Of a stretch of 64,000 bases of DNA, positions 36,701-42,938 are shown one piece after another. Below the pieces are notes generated by a model. The model worked only from the letters and a program-made list of their open reading frames with translations, did no database searches and had not been told where the DNA came from. Origin of the DNA: Trissonchulus latispiculum (lineage: Eukaryota; Nematoda; Enoplea; Enoplida; Ironidae); contig JASAND010016601.1 of the NCBI GenBank assembly GCA_030248195.1, positions 1 through 64,000 of the forward strand. Reading direction: 5' to 3'. Every line of letters starts with the position of its first letter. Position 1 is the stretch's first letter. The translations under genes and the position numbers were made by a program.

Positions 36701-38080
36701 TAGAATCGCTATACCGAAATTTAGGGTCAAAAAGTGGTATTTTTCGAAAAAAGTCGACTTTCAAATTTTGAAATACCACATCAGGTCAAAGGTGATGCCT
36801 AGTTGGTCTTGAAAATCTAATCGAAAATTTTTTCCACTAAGCGAGTCACGAGTAATAAATAGCCAGTCAGTCTAAAAAGCGGCAAAGATCAAAGGATTTT
36901 GAAAATCGAAAAAATGGAATAACTCACGCAATTTTCAACCAAAAAAGTTGAAATTTGGTGTATGAGACTTTCGGGCAAGGGGAAAATTTTCCTGAAAAAA
37001 ATCGCGGCATTGCCATGTACCATGTACCGTGCCATGTAATCTTTCTGGACATATAAAAGCGGCGCCCTTTGAAATCGCACGGGAAATTTTAAAAAAATTT
37101 CTACGAAAAGAAAGATCTCATCAGTCCGGTTCAGAAAATATATACTTTATGGTAGCTATCTTGAAGCGTTTTTGAGATATAATAAAAACAATTTCGCTTT
37201 CTACATTTTTGGTCAGACTTTAGTTACCTAATTTAATCCATATTTATGCTTATTGCAGTCGAAATTCGCACTCCAAGACAAAAATACCCAAAATTTACTA
37301 CAGTCCGGTCCGGTTTTCAAAAACCCTGTGTAACATTATTGTGATATTTTGGGAATTATTTTTGTTTTGGTGGGTATAGTTTGGAAGGCCTGAATTTTTC
37401 GGGTCTCAGGTGCTGAAGTGGCAATTTCATTTCTTACATTACATCTGACTTTCACACCCAGGAAGCTTGAGGACACCAGAGTGCACCTCGCCCTGGATCA
37501 TGTGTTTGTCCGCGTTGCATAACGCATTAATTCATTGTCACTTCAATTGGGATACGAACTCCTTCTAGCTTGGTGCGACTGTAGCCTCGGTAGCTCAGCT
37601 GGCAGAGCGTCGGAGCGTTAATCCGAAAGTCGTGGTTTCGAATCCCACCCGAGGACCGAATTTTTCGGGTATCAGGTGCTGAAGTGGCAATTTCATTTCT
37701 TCCATAATAATAACAACCTCATTTTCTCCGTAGAAACCGATGTTGATATATGAGTAATGCTTGTGCAAACATTCTTCACCTCAATCTAATTTTAATCTAA
37801 AAGTAATCTAAAAATAATTGTGACTGTTGGAGGTAATGATGCGGTATATACTCACAGGGATGAATCAACTCCCGAGTTCATAATGATCATCACCAAGACC
37901 AATTCTTTACGACAGTTTAAGAGAGTGTAGCATAATACCAAGAGTGCATAATTGCACTAAGAAGATATAGTGCAAATAGAAGATATAGTGCAGATATGAT
38001 CTTCTAATATGTAGTGCAATTATGGACTCTTGATAATATCTTTGTCCTTTGTTTCCGTAATTATATAAGTATATAATTTA

Positions 38081-38149
<69 letters not shown>

Positions 38150-41100
38150 GATTAATTTTGGTGTTTAGACAGATTCCAGAAAAACTTCTTCACCTTCCAA
38201 AGGGCTTAGATCCATGAAATCAGTGAGCAGGCAAAAGATTGTTCATAAAACCGTACCCGCTAATAGAACTTCGCCTGCCAAACGAAAGGTATATACATAA
38301 TGCTCGTGTCTATCATTTGTTTGTGTTATTATCACAAATTCATTTCAGGATACTTGAAACTTCAATATTTGTAAATCCAACAATAGTATCATGCGCTCGC
38401 TTTACTCGTTTCACAGGTACAGAGAATCAGTCAGTCAGTGGCAATTGTAATCTTTCCTTGCACAGGTAAATTTAAGGTTAAGCTGTTGCAGCATATTCTG
38501 CCAGGGTATTTTTTACAGGGGGGGGGGCGGTGGCCCCCCGAAATCGCCCCCTCCCGGGATTTTTGCTTCCCCCTGGGATTTTTTGGAGGCCCAAATTTTT
38601 GCCAAGAATAGGCCAATTTTCAAAAATTTTCCGGCTTCGCCGGAGATGTTTTCGTAAAAATATCTATTTTTAGCTTAAATCCTGGCATTTTTGAGCACTT
38701 TTTGCGTTTCACCATGCAACATACGCCAAAAAATACCATTTTTTGGCTCATTTTTGCAAAAAATCTTTTCCCCCCTCTTGAAAATCCCCCCCCCCCGGAA
38801 AAATCTCTAAAAAATACCCTGTTCCGCGGAAGGGGGACGTCTCAGAAAATAAACAACCCCTCTCCCGGCATTATTTTCTAGAAGAAATTGGCTGTGTTAA
38901 TTAATGTGTACTCATTCACCTCTTGTTTTTCAGAAAACCATAGTCTCAAAGGCGGAACATTCGAAAGGTGCGAGCAGCGTCAGCCAGAGTGGCATAATCA
39001 TGGCCTCTGGTCGGAACTGGGGAGCACCCTGCCTTCTTTGTAAAAGTGTTGTGGCTGCTCGTGGTGTCAAAGGTCACTTGGCGGAACATTTTTGGCAGAG
39101 GACTGGAGTGCGGCTTTATCGTTGTGGGATGTGCGGCGACGATTTCATTTTGCGAAATGGGAATGGTAGTGTGTCAGCTCATTTGCGACAGTCGCATCAG
39201 GTAGGTATATATTTGTCATTTCTGTAGTGTAGAGGGGCTGGTGGGGCCCTCTATTTTTCGGAAGCCCCCACTTCTCGATGCCCCCTTCCCATTCGCCCCC
39301 TCCAGTTGTTGGCATAAAAAATTTCTCATTTTCTAACTAACTTATACACCTTCATGTATAAACTCATTTTGAGCTTAAGTACAGCGATTTGTTGCGTTTT
39401 TTCCTGGAAAGTGCAACTTTTTCGCAAAAAATTTAGGTTTATTTACCTTTGGCTTGCCCCCCCCCCACATTTCGGAAGCCCCCCCCCCCCCACTTCCTCC
39501 TCCATAGTGGCGGGACGAAGCCCCCTCCCACTTTCAAAATCTTAAAAAATGCCAGTATATTGCGAATCTTATTCTTCTCATCATCTTCTTTTTCGGCAAT
39601 CGGAGTGTGTCTATAGGGTGAGCCTCCACCTCCAGACCCAGCACACGTTTTTGCAAGGCAGACCACAAAGAGAACCACGGAATAATACAATACTTTGTCC
39701 TGTTAGAAGTAAGAAATATACAAGGTAGCTTATAGGATACTTGCCTAATGGGCCTACAGCGTGAGTGAGAGTTCTTTCCGTTGGGAAGTGAGCGCTTAAG
39801 GGGGGTCGCTTTGAGTCAAAATCGATAGTCATGGATTTCGCTCATTTTCGCACACAACATAATAGGTACGTATGTTCCCAAAAACAAGACAAAATATTAG
39901 AGTTTGAAGTTAAACAGTGAATGATATTCATGTCCAAAGCTGGGAAACTTGAAAATTCCGACAATGAGTGCATCAACGTCAGATGGGATCAGAATGGCAG
40001 CGAAATTGAGGTTGATTAAAATGGCAAATTAATACTGTTACTAATAAAACAACTACGGCATAGCCAACCAGTCGCTTGCAATGCAATCTTCATTCGTGAA
40101 CTGAACCTTTGTCCGCTAACTGTGCACTCACACTTTAACTTACTTTAATTTGCAAGTACTACATTTCAGACACTTAGTTCTATTAGAAAAGTTGTTCACC
40201 TTATTAGCCATCGATTGATATATACCCAATTTGACTATATTTTGGAAATTTCAAGTATTGACGATTGATTTTGGCCTATAAAAGATCAAAGGAGCCGATA
40301 AGACAAAAAGTTCAACCTTGAAGTATTTTCTTCTACCACAATAATGGACAATCATATGGAGACTTTTGTGCTAATTTTTGTGACATTTTAATGGAAAACG
40401 AGTGACAAATTCTTAAAAATACAGTGAAAACTATGAAAAGTGGCTGTTTTGGCAAAATTAGCACTTTTTGTGCAATTTTTTGAACTAGATACAGATGATA
40501 GAAAGTAACAACTTGTTTCATAAGAATTCTGTTTATGCGTAGAGTGCAATTATCTATAAGCCATATCTGTGTCAATTTGTTTGTCACCTTTTGTCAATCG
40601 TGCAGGAGAGACCAAAATGTTTTGCAAGTCTTGTTTTTCATGGTTCAAAATACACCAATTTTCCTGATTTTTGACTCTGAAAAATTGCCAAAAATTTGAC
40701 ACTCAACACAATAGTTGTTTGCACTCTATGGTATGTCCTAAACATATTTGCAAGATTGTATATAGCGCTGTATCTTTCATAGAGCTAAATTTTTTCTGCC
40801 ACAAACTTTTAAACCTAGCTTTTTCATTTTCCTATGTTTAACACATGTCGTGGTTACCTTTGAAGGGCTCTACACACCGATAGAAACAATATTACGCAAA
40901 ACGCTCTTATTTTGTGTTGAGGACCCATGGGGACAGCAAAATATGTGAAAATTAGCAAAATCGGAGAGAGTCGGAAAATCGGCCAAAAACCAACTCTCCT
41001 TCTTAATCTATTTTTCCTATCCATTTGTGTAAACATTAGTTGTTGTCCATGCCTTCTTATTTAACGTTTGTAGATCTATAAAAGTGGCTAGGGCGTACCC

Positions 41101-42407
41101 CTTCCGAAATAAAATGTAGAAAGACAATGTGTTTGTTTGCGCTTAAATTTCCAAAAATTCGTTTGCTCACGCTCTTTGTTTCTCCACCAAATTTCAGAAA
41201 ATAGCTAAATCACTAGTGCTGTATATAGTTGCCATTTTTATATTTTACTTTCACAACTTACATTTCTTCAACTTTCAGATTCGAGGATCCTTGGAACAAT
41301 ATGTCATAAACTTTATGGAATCTGATGCCTTCAAGAAACTTCATGCCATGTGTTTTTCTTCTACTGTAAGTCCATTTTCGTCTGTGTCATTCTTCTGGGT
41401 GACCGCTTTGCACTTTTGGTTTCTGTGACAGCTTTGCACTTTGGTTTCGGTTCGGAATTCGGACATCCTCTTTGTGTGCATTTTCAGAAAATTAGCGGAA
41501 GCAGTAAACTAGAAAAATGCAAAAATAGCTGTTTTTGCTGAGCCATGCATATTTTTTGCTAAATTGGAAGTGTTCCCTTTTGTATTGCATCTCTGCTAAG
41601 TGTTTAACGCTGTTACATAAGATCAAATGATCGAGTAAAAATTTTAATCAATCCAGAAACAGGAATAGAGGTTGGCTTAAAACTGGACTTTTAACTCACA
41701 GGACTAAAACTTAGTCTGTTTAATCTTTGAAGAAGTATAGTCCTCTGACTAATGGAGTTGTCCTTTTTGCAAATTGAATATGTCTTAACTTTGAGTAGTA
41801 TATTGTCGGATGTATTAATGGTCCTTTTTAGAGACTTGGTATCCGAAGCACTGAGAGGTCTGCGAAGGATAATCAGCCTTCCTGTTCCAGTGGCCCCGTT
41901 TCTTCGCCTCCCAATTCGCCACCTGCGTCTCCTTCAAAGGCCAAACCAGCTGACAGCTTGAAGACTTGCCAGCTTTGTCAGCAGCGCTGTCATTCAAATC
42001 TTTTGGAGCAACATGCCCTGGAGCATGTTTGTGGCCGCCTGGCTACCGAATCTATCGCTGGGCCGGAAACAGTAAGTTTACCTGAAGCTGGACCTGTGAC
42101 GTCTCCGCTCTGCTGTCTCCAGTGTGATGTAGTCTGCAGCTGTTTGGAAGATCTGCGTCGTCACGTTCTGATGACGCATACAGACACTCTGGCTGTGACT
42201 AAGTCCTGGAATTTTCATTTGGAATTTGATGAGCTCCCCGAAGTTATGGCTCGGACCTATGACCGTTGCTTTGTCCCTGCTCCATCTGCTGTCGAAACGT
42301 CTTCTACTGAGGCTTCGTCTTCGACTAGCAACGACAGTCCTGAAGTATCACCTTCCGCTAACCAAGTGACACCTGAGCATCCGGATGCCTGGAAGTATTT
42401 TGTTTGA
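11312..42407 (+). CDS. Multi-exon C2H2 zinc-finger protein with repeated finger-helix modules
   Basis: Eleven exons assembled by eye: 11312-11421, 19185-19266, 26281-27387, 28657 (or 28705)-28929, 29416-29610, 30652-31317, 35149-35253, 38169-38288, 38934-39200, 41279-41365, 41832-42407. All introns are GT-AG. Intron 1 is phase 2 and the rest are phase 0; every join is in frame. The product is about 1179 (or 1195) residues, a likely nuclear DNA- or protein-binding factor (inference from C2H2 fingers only). The layout repeats: fingers, then a helix ending in CF (KLCFTLF, GFQYQLKCF, AYKKILRRCF, AFKKLHAMCF, MARTYDRCF), then a Ser/Lys- or Pro-rich linker. I recognise no orthologue. Small extra exons could be missed. 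Introns total about 28 kb, mostly transposons. Confidence 0.78.
11422..11908. repeat. Intron 1: C-tract element and fragment of element E
   Basis: C-rich, G-tract family sequence from about 11460 to 11870, followed by TCTATAGGCTCTATTAAAC, which matches element E copy 2 at about 25580. No exon is seen. Confidence 0.5.
12483..12753. mobile_element. hAT-type MITE in the dead LINE
   Basis: A perfect 8 bp target duplication CCTATATA lies at 12475-12482 and 12754-12761. Ends are CAAGGCCGCACCCAGG and (inverted) CATTCCCGCACCCAGG. Removing it restores LINE coding sequence across the join (…TEYIGAADDPFC). 271 bp, no coding capacity. Confidence 0.88.
16231..17420. mobile_element. TA-target TIR element in the dead LINE
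   Basis: Inverted ends TAGCAAGGTTCACAAAAAAA (about 24 bp of perfect inversion) with TA on each side. Excision leaves LINE codons continuous (LNPS-KSLHVPGY), so the boundaries are firm. The motif TTCACAAAAAAAATCAC is repeated inside both ends. No transposase is encoded; it is likely a Tc1/mariner-type non-autonomous element. Confidence 0.85.
16928..16977. promoter_or_regulatory. Three GTCACGTGAC palindromes at 20 bp spacing
   Basis: The 10 bp palindrome GTCACGTGAC occurs at 16928, 16948 and 16968, exactly two helical turns apart. Its core CACGTG is the E-box bound by bHLH/bHLH-Zip factors (known for the motif). The sites lie inside the TA-target element. Function is inferred only from the motif and phasing. 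Confidence 0.55.
17681..18180. other. Right part of the split hAT-like element
   Basis: AT-rich interior followed by the GGAAAAAA-array right end. No coding frame of note. Confidence 0.5.
18189..18649. mobile_element. TIR element E, copy 3 (right part)
   Basis: Matches the right half of copies 1 and 2 (TCAGGGTGG and the CACCCTCCAGGG block) and ends CCCGCTTGACTA. The left part lies before the hAT insertion at 11909. The A/T runs in the repeat motif are shorter here (5 instead of 6-7). Confidence 0.65.
18650..19184. other. Intron 1, 3' part, with element E end fragment
   Basis: A second, short copy of the element E right end is at about 18780-18880 (ends CCCGCTTGATTA). The remainder is AT-rich with CATCTATCTGTC repeats. 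The splice acceptor CCTTTGTTTTATAG ends at 19184. Confidence 0.5.
19185..19266 (+). CDS. Zinc-finger gene exon 2
   Basis: It starts in phase 2 (T completing Ala) and encodes CRHC, 12 residues, H-x5-H, then SRTE, ending phase 0 at donor GTAAGT. It is a single C2H2 finger pairing with that of exon 1. The matching split phase across a 7.8 kb intron is the main support for joining the two. Confidence 0.78.
19297..20106. repeat. Palindrome-ended repeat interrupted by a 5 bp-TSD MITE
   Basis: The GTCGCGGCAGCGAC palindrome, then a CTGCGCAGAAGCTGCGCA array and GTGTAAAGTTTCAGCCCCGT, match 31926-32130. A MITE at 19468-19900 splits it. The segment after 19900 (AAAAAGTTGCGCC) continues the repeat. The stretch to 20106 has no gene. 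Confidence 0.6.
19468..19900. mobile_element. CTGGG-type G-tract MITE, 5 bp target duplication
   Basis: Ends CTGGGTTTTCT and AGAAAACCCAG, flanked by GTTAA (19463-19467 and 19901-19905). The uninterrupted target CGTTAAAAAAG is visible in the paralogous repeat at about 32110-32122. The interior has C/G runs and the hairpin CCGGCTTCGCCGG at about 19656. No coding capacity. Confidence 0.85.
20107..22331 (+). pseudogene. Broken Penelope-like element: RT plus GIY-YIG endonuclease
   Basis: Encodes the Penelope-like retroelement protein in pieces. RT N-terminal block IVIKPADKGRAVVVW near 20350; ADVASLYTNIP near 20790; GTKMAPSYANIFLGHA near 20970; catalytic YIDDSF near 21080; a linker Cys cluster KCGRRNCALCPNIKHG near 21750; and a GIY-YIG nuclease with YQYVGETGNSLSRRFNGHR from about 21905. 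Lesions: frameshift near 20760, TAA at 21239-21241, and a frameshift near 21870. The N terminus before about 20220 is unclear. Penelope-like elements are telomere-linked or dispersed retroelements; this one carries the nuclease. It lies in intron 2 in the same direction as the host gene. Confidence 0.9.
22335..22395 (+). ncRNA. Hammerhead ribozyme of the Penelope-like element
   Basis: Core CTGATGA at 22347-22353; stem II GGGACC (22355-22360)/GGTTCC (22366-22371) with loop ACGTC; core GAAA at 22372-22375; minimal stem III AC-CG-GT ending in a GTC cleavage triplet with cleavage predicted after C22381; stem I CGC/GCG immediately outside. This is the type I form with a tiny stem III. Hammerheads of this form are known in Penelope-like elements. 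The location just after the nuclease frame fits. Stem I beyond 3 bp is weak in my fold. Confidence 0.8.
22748..23500 (-). pseudogene. Degenerate LINE reverse transcriptase fragment (RTE/CR1-like)
   Basis: Scattered RT motifs on the minus strand: FKAAFDSIDRAALFSVMSAE near 23480, VRQGSVLS near 23315, DLDYASQ near 23190 where a catalytic YADD is expected, and PTLLYGCETWVTKHIDAV near 23030 followed by LRRLLGVSKRDRIRT. Several frameshifts and stops. The catalytic DD is lost (SQ). It is unlike the two Ingi-like LINEs; clade is uncertain. Confidence 0.8.
23677..24008. mobile_element. hAT MITE with GGCCCCGG arrays
   Basis: TIR TAGGGATGCACCGGGGCC at left and (inverted) TAGAGATGCACCGGGGCC at right, with a perfect 8 bp target duplication CAGTAAAG (23669-23676, 24009-24016). 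Subterminal zones are repeats of GGCCCCGG/CCGGGGCC. TAGGGATGCACCG is a recurrent hAT terminus. 332 bp, noncoding. Confidence 0.9.
24017..24964. other. Noncoding interior of the 3.7 kb TIR element
   Basis: No gene is seen. A hairpin CGCGCC-GAA-GGCGCG lies at about 24844-24858 and a G/C block ending GGATCCGCCCCTG at about 24948-24960 resembles a hAT terminus. Confidence 0.45.
24965..26065. mobile_element. TIR element E, copy 2 (most complete)
   Basis: TAGTCAAGCGGGAAAAAA at both ends in inverted orientation, in TATA contexts. Internal GCGGGAAAAAAACCCA motifs, three in a row near 25137-25190, and inverse copies at the right. 1101 bp. The conserved block CACCGGAGGGGTCAGAGCAG to TTGCAGGGAAGCAG is shared with copies 1 and 3. 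Noncoding. Confidence 0.75.
26281..27387 (+). CDS. Zinc-finger gene exon 3 (long linker exon)
   Basis: The acceptor TTTGTGTTTTAG ends at 26280. Phase 0 at both ends, 369 codons. It begins with the helix/CF-like segment (IEKLCFTLFHCC), continues as a Ser/Thr- and acid-rich linker of about 300 residues with a basic patch (KPSKRIGKRK), and ends in a C2H2 finger (C-x2-C-x12-H-x4-H) right before donor GTATGT. There is no ATG start here: the open frame upstream is closed by the TAG of the acceptor. Confidence 0.85.
27971..28570. mobile_element. hAT MITE (GGCCCCGG type), interrupted
   Basis: Left end TAGGGATGCACCGGGGCC identical to the MITE at 23677. Right side GGTGACCCCGGTGCA is interrupted at 28223 by the nested MITE. 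The far end after 28557 is diverged, and no target duplication was found. Confidence 0.6.
28224..28552. mobile_element. CTGGG-type G-tract MITE, 5 bp target duplication
   Basis: Ends CTGGGCTTATTCTA and (inverted) CTGGGCTTATTCTA, with GTGCA at 28219-28223 and 28553-28557. Long G runs inside both ends; hairpin CCGGCGAAGCCGG at about 28413. Noncoding. Confidence 0.85.
28657..28929 (+). CDS. Zinc-finger gene exon 4
   Basis: Phase 0 end at donor GTAAGT. Two acceptors keep the frame: TTTAG ending 28656 (used for these coordinates) and GGAAG ending 28704. The first would add a hydrophobic FLFLFLIF that looks like a translated pyrimidine tract, so 28705 is also credible. Encodes two C2H2 fingers: CRLC-x12-H and CKLC-x12-H, the second finishing across the splice. 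Confidence 0.75.
29085..29231. mobile_element. CCAGGG-type MITE, 5 bp target duplication
   Basis: Left CCAGGGTATTTT, right AAAATATACCCTC, flanked by TGTAA (29080-29084, 29232-29236). Only 147 bp, C-rich interior. It sits in intron 4. Confidence 0.7.
29416..29610 (+). CDS. Zinc-finger gene exon 5 (helix module)
   Basis: Acceptor TTTTTGTTACAG, phase 0 at both ends, 65 codons. Encodes the predicted amphipathic segment LAERVKSVHLLRQTVDTGFQ followed by YQLKCF and a basic/Pro tail. The open frame continues past the donor GTATGT into a MITE; that extension is not part of the gene. Confidence 0.8.
29625..30356. mobile_element. hAT-type element with TTTGCCCACT arrays
   Basis: A perfect 8 bp target duplication GTTCAGTA (29617-29624, 30357-30364). 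Ends CACGGTTTTTTTGG and (inverted) CAGGGTTTTTTTC. TTTGCCCACT is repeated four to five times near each end. It lies in intron 5, starting 14 bp after the splice donor. Contains GGGGGGCTGC-GCCCCCC hairpins (29799 and 30069). Noncoding. Confidence 0.88.
30652..31317 (+). CDS. Zinc-finger gene exon 6
   Basis: Acceptor TTTTTGTTCTTTTAG, phase 0 at both ends, 222 codons. The first 150 residues are a Ser/Arg/Lys-rich linker (RRAASGRSRRPVPS, PPKQRQVKPSP), then two C2H2 fingers: CAIC-x12-H-x3-H and CARC-x12-H-x4-H, the last His just before the donor GTATAT. Confidence 0.85.
31605..31830. repeat. CCCCGTTTGGTGGGGG repeat cluster (intron 6)
   Basis: Five copies of CCGTTTGGT followed by 6-14 G residues and GTAG or similar, spaced 30-90 bp. 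G-run length differs in every copy. Potentially G-quadruplex forming. No coding capacity. Confidence 0.75.
31926..32400. repeat. Palindrome-ended repeat, uninterrupted copy
   Basis: Starts with the palindrome GGGGTCGCGGTAGCGACCCC, then an array of CTGCGCAGA units (32005-32050), then sequence matching 19385-19467 and 19901 onward. It supplies the empty site for the MITE at 19468. No gene. Confidence 0.65.
32619..32990. repeat. Tandem repeat, 164 bp period
   Basis: About 2.3 units (GCTGGGCTGGTTCCACTTTG at 32621, 32785 and, diverged, 32948). Open frames on both strands come from the repeat and show no domain. Confidence 0.85.
33008..33530. repeat. Tandem repeat, 147 bp period
   Basis: Units begin at AATTTTTCAAA: 33014, 33161, 33308, and a deleted fourth near 33455. 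Contains GGTACCAAATGAAAGCCCTA and GTGGTGGGGTGG blocks. It directly follows the 164 bp array in intron 6. Noncoding. Confidence 0.85.
33636..34422. repeat. Foldback element with 183 bp near-perfect arms
   Basis: Arms 33636-33818 and 34240-34422 are inverted copies of equal length with about one mismatch seen. The spacer is 421 bp. Outer end ACAAGAACCAAAAATGC. Such symmetry implies recent origin. Located in intron 6, so the pre-mRNA would form a long hairpin. No coding frame. Confidence 0.88.
34423..35148. other. Intron 6, 3' end, no exon seen
   Basis: At 34480-34545 the minus strand could encode FVVRLATTCAESAGGGSP, resembling a minus-strand segment at 39600-39690 (FVVCLAKTCAGSGGGGSP). This is probably a shared repeat-derived coding relic. 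The acceptor TATTAATTTCAG ends at 35148. Confidence 0.45.
35149..35253 (+). CDS. Zinc-finger gene exon 7 (helix module, 35 codons)
   Basis: Flanked by TTAATTTCAG and GTAAGT, phase 0 at both ends. Encodes EDLHCFKHTIENQR then AYKKILRRCFRDR, matching exon 10's AFKKLHAMCF and the other CF helices. Too short for ORF calling, but supported by splice signals, phase and module order. Confidence 0.75.
35254..35878. other. Intron 7, 5' part
   Basis: AT-rich with a GGGGTATGTCCCC hairpin near 35515. No exon or clear element boundary was seen. Confidence 0.5.
35879..37222. mobile_element. Large palindromic foldback element
   Basis: Left arm about 35879-36515 and right arm about 36570-37222 are inverted copies (few per cent divergence plus small indels) around a spacer of about 54 bp. 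Ends TAAAGTCTGACC and GGTCAGACTTTA. It lies in intron 7 of the zinc-finger gene, so its transcript could fold into about 640 bp of duplex. No gene frame. Confidence 0.88.
37391..37705 (+). mobile_element. tRNA-derived SINE with duplicated tail
   Basis: A tRNA-like head (37584-37655) is followed by a 44 bp tail (37658-37701: GAATTTTTCGGG then CAGGTGCTGAAGTGGCAA). The same tail also occurs upstream at 37392-37435. The arrangement suggests two tandem SINE copies, the first lacking its head or separated from it. Confidence 0.65.
37584..37655 (+). tRNA. tRNA-Asn(GTT)-like sequence, pseudo/SINE head
   Basis: It folds as a tRNA: acceptor GCCTCGG/CCGAGGA with a 1:72 mismatch, D stem GCTC/GAGC, anticodon stem TCGGA/TCCGA with loop GCGTTAA (anticodon GTT), T arm GTGGT-TTCGAAT-CCCAC with a mismatch at 53:61. 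U33 is replaced by C. These defects and the attached repeat tail argue for a SINE head and not a working tRNA gene. Confidence 0.6.
37938..38033. mobile_element. 96 bp TA-target MITE
   Basis: Inverted ends CCAAGAGTGCATAATTGCAC and (inverted) TCAAGAGTCCATAATTGCAC, flanked by TA (37936-37937, 38034-38035). A related end is at about 31497-31520. Tc1/mariner-like, noncoding. Confidence 0.8.
38085..38150. repeat. (TA)n microsatellite
   Basis: About 32 TA units with two TG/GT interruptions, just upstream of exon 8. Confidence 0.95.
38169..38288 (+). CDS. Zinc-finger gene exon 8 (basic linker, 40 codons)
   Basis: Acceptor TTTTGGTGTTTAG, donor GTATAT, phase 0 at both ends. Encodes a Ser/Lys/Arg-rich linker (TDSRKTSSPSKG … TSPAKRK) comparable with the linkers of exons 3 and 6. 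Not an ORF-track-size exon; confidence rests on signals and phase. Confidence 0.65.
38501..38821. mobile_element. CCAGGG-type G-tract MITE, 5 bp target duplication
   Basis: Ends CCAGGGTATTTTTTA and TAAAAAATACCCTG, flanked by TTCTG/TTCCG (38496-38500, 38822-38826; four of five). G and C runs inside each end and hairpin CCGGCTTCGCCGG at about 38630. Inserted in intron 8. Confidence 0.75.
38934..39200 (+). CDS. Zinc-finger gene exon 9
   Basis: Acceptor TCTTGTTTTTCAG, donor GTAGGT, phase 0 at both ends, 89 codons. Two C2H2 fingers: CLLC-x12-H-x3-H and CGMC-x14-H-x4-H, the last His two codons before the donor. Same finger-pair layout as exon 6. Confidence 0.85.
39201..41278. other. Intron 9, no gene
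   Basis: A C-tract element fragment at about 39230-39530, the minus-strand coding relic at about 39600-39690 (shared with 34480-34545), then AT-rich sequence whose part at 40160-40300 resembles 51920-52040 (GTTCTATTAGAAAAGTTGTT). No exon was recognised. Confidence 0.5.
41279..41365 (+). CDS. Zinc-finger gene exon 10 (helix module, 29 codons)
   Basis: Acceptor TTCAACTTTCAG, donor GTAAGT, phase 0 at both ends. Encodes SLEQYVINFMESDAFKKLHA then MCFSST, the CF-ending helix that follows finger pairs in exons 5, 7 and 11. Confidence 0.75.
41832..42407 (+). CDS. Zinc-finger gene exon 11 (terminal)
   Basis: Acceptor GTCCTTTTTAG, 191 codons plus TGA at 42405-42407. A Ser/Pro linker (SSGPVSSPPNSPPASPSK), two C2H2 fingers (CQLC-x12-H-x3-H; CLQC-x12-H-x4-H), a last helix ending MARTYDRCF, and a Ser/Thr-rich tail. 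The open frame begins in-frame with the acceptor. The 466 bp intron before it holds nothing else. Confidence 0.85.
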   Translation, partial: RLGIRSTERSAKDNQPSCSSGPVSSPPNSPPASPSKAKPADSLKTCQLCQQRCHSNLLEQHALEHVCGRLATESIAGPETVSLPEAGPVTSPLCCLQCDVVCSCLEDLRRHVLMTHTDTLAVTKSWNFHLEFDELPEVMARTYDRCFVPAPSAVETSSTEASSSTSNDSPEVSPSANQVTPEHPDAWKYFV

Positions 42408-42472
42408 ATGGTTATGCTAGTTTATTTATTTACAATAGCAAGTGTTTATGGTAGGATGAACTCTTACTATAA

Positions 42473-42478
42473 ATTAAA
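42473..42478 (+). terminator. Candidate polyadenylation signal ATTAAA
   Basis: The only close match to a poly(A) hexamer between the stop codon and the MITE at 42587; it lies 66 bp after the stop. No AATAAA is present in this interval. Tentative. Confidence 0.4.
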
Positions 42479-42586
42479 TTGCTATTATAAACTCTTGGTA
42501 CTAGTGTGTTTGATGTGGAAAATTGAATCAGCATAAATGAATTTGCTTTAATTTATGTACACATATGTACGTACATATACATATAA

Positions 42587-42933
42587 CTGGGCTTTTTCTA
42601 GGCGAAAAAAAGTGGAGGTGGGGAGAGTGGGGGGGAACCCAAAAGTGGGGGGGGGAATCTAAAGTGGTATAAAATCGCTAAAAATGCAGTAAAAATAGAC
42701 TGTTTTCTACATATACTGCGATAGCTATGCAAAATTGGCGATTTTTGAGCAAAATATTCCGGCGAAGCCGGAAAATTTTTGAAAATTTTGACCAAAAATC
42801 CTTAAAATTTGGCATTTTCTGGGCACCTTATAGTGAGTGGGGGGAAGCCCAAAAAAGTGGGGGTGGGGCCGAGTGGGGGGACCCAAAAAGTTGGGGGCGC
42901 CGCCCCCCCACCCCCCCAGTAGAAAAAGCCCAG
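42587..42933. mobile_element. CTGGG-type G-tract MITE, 5 bp target duplication
   Basis: Ends CTGGGCTTTTTCTA and (inverted) CTGGGCTTTTTCTA, with TATAA at 42582-42586 and 42934-42938. G runs at both ends and hairpin CCGGCGAAGCCGG at about 42759. 347 bp, noncoding. Confidence 0.88.
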
Positions 42934-42938
42934 TATAA

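Noticed and set aside
37584..37655. Functional tRNA-Asn gene
   Set aside because: C at position 33, two stem mismatches and an attached repeat tail point to a SINE head.
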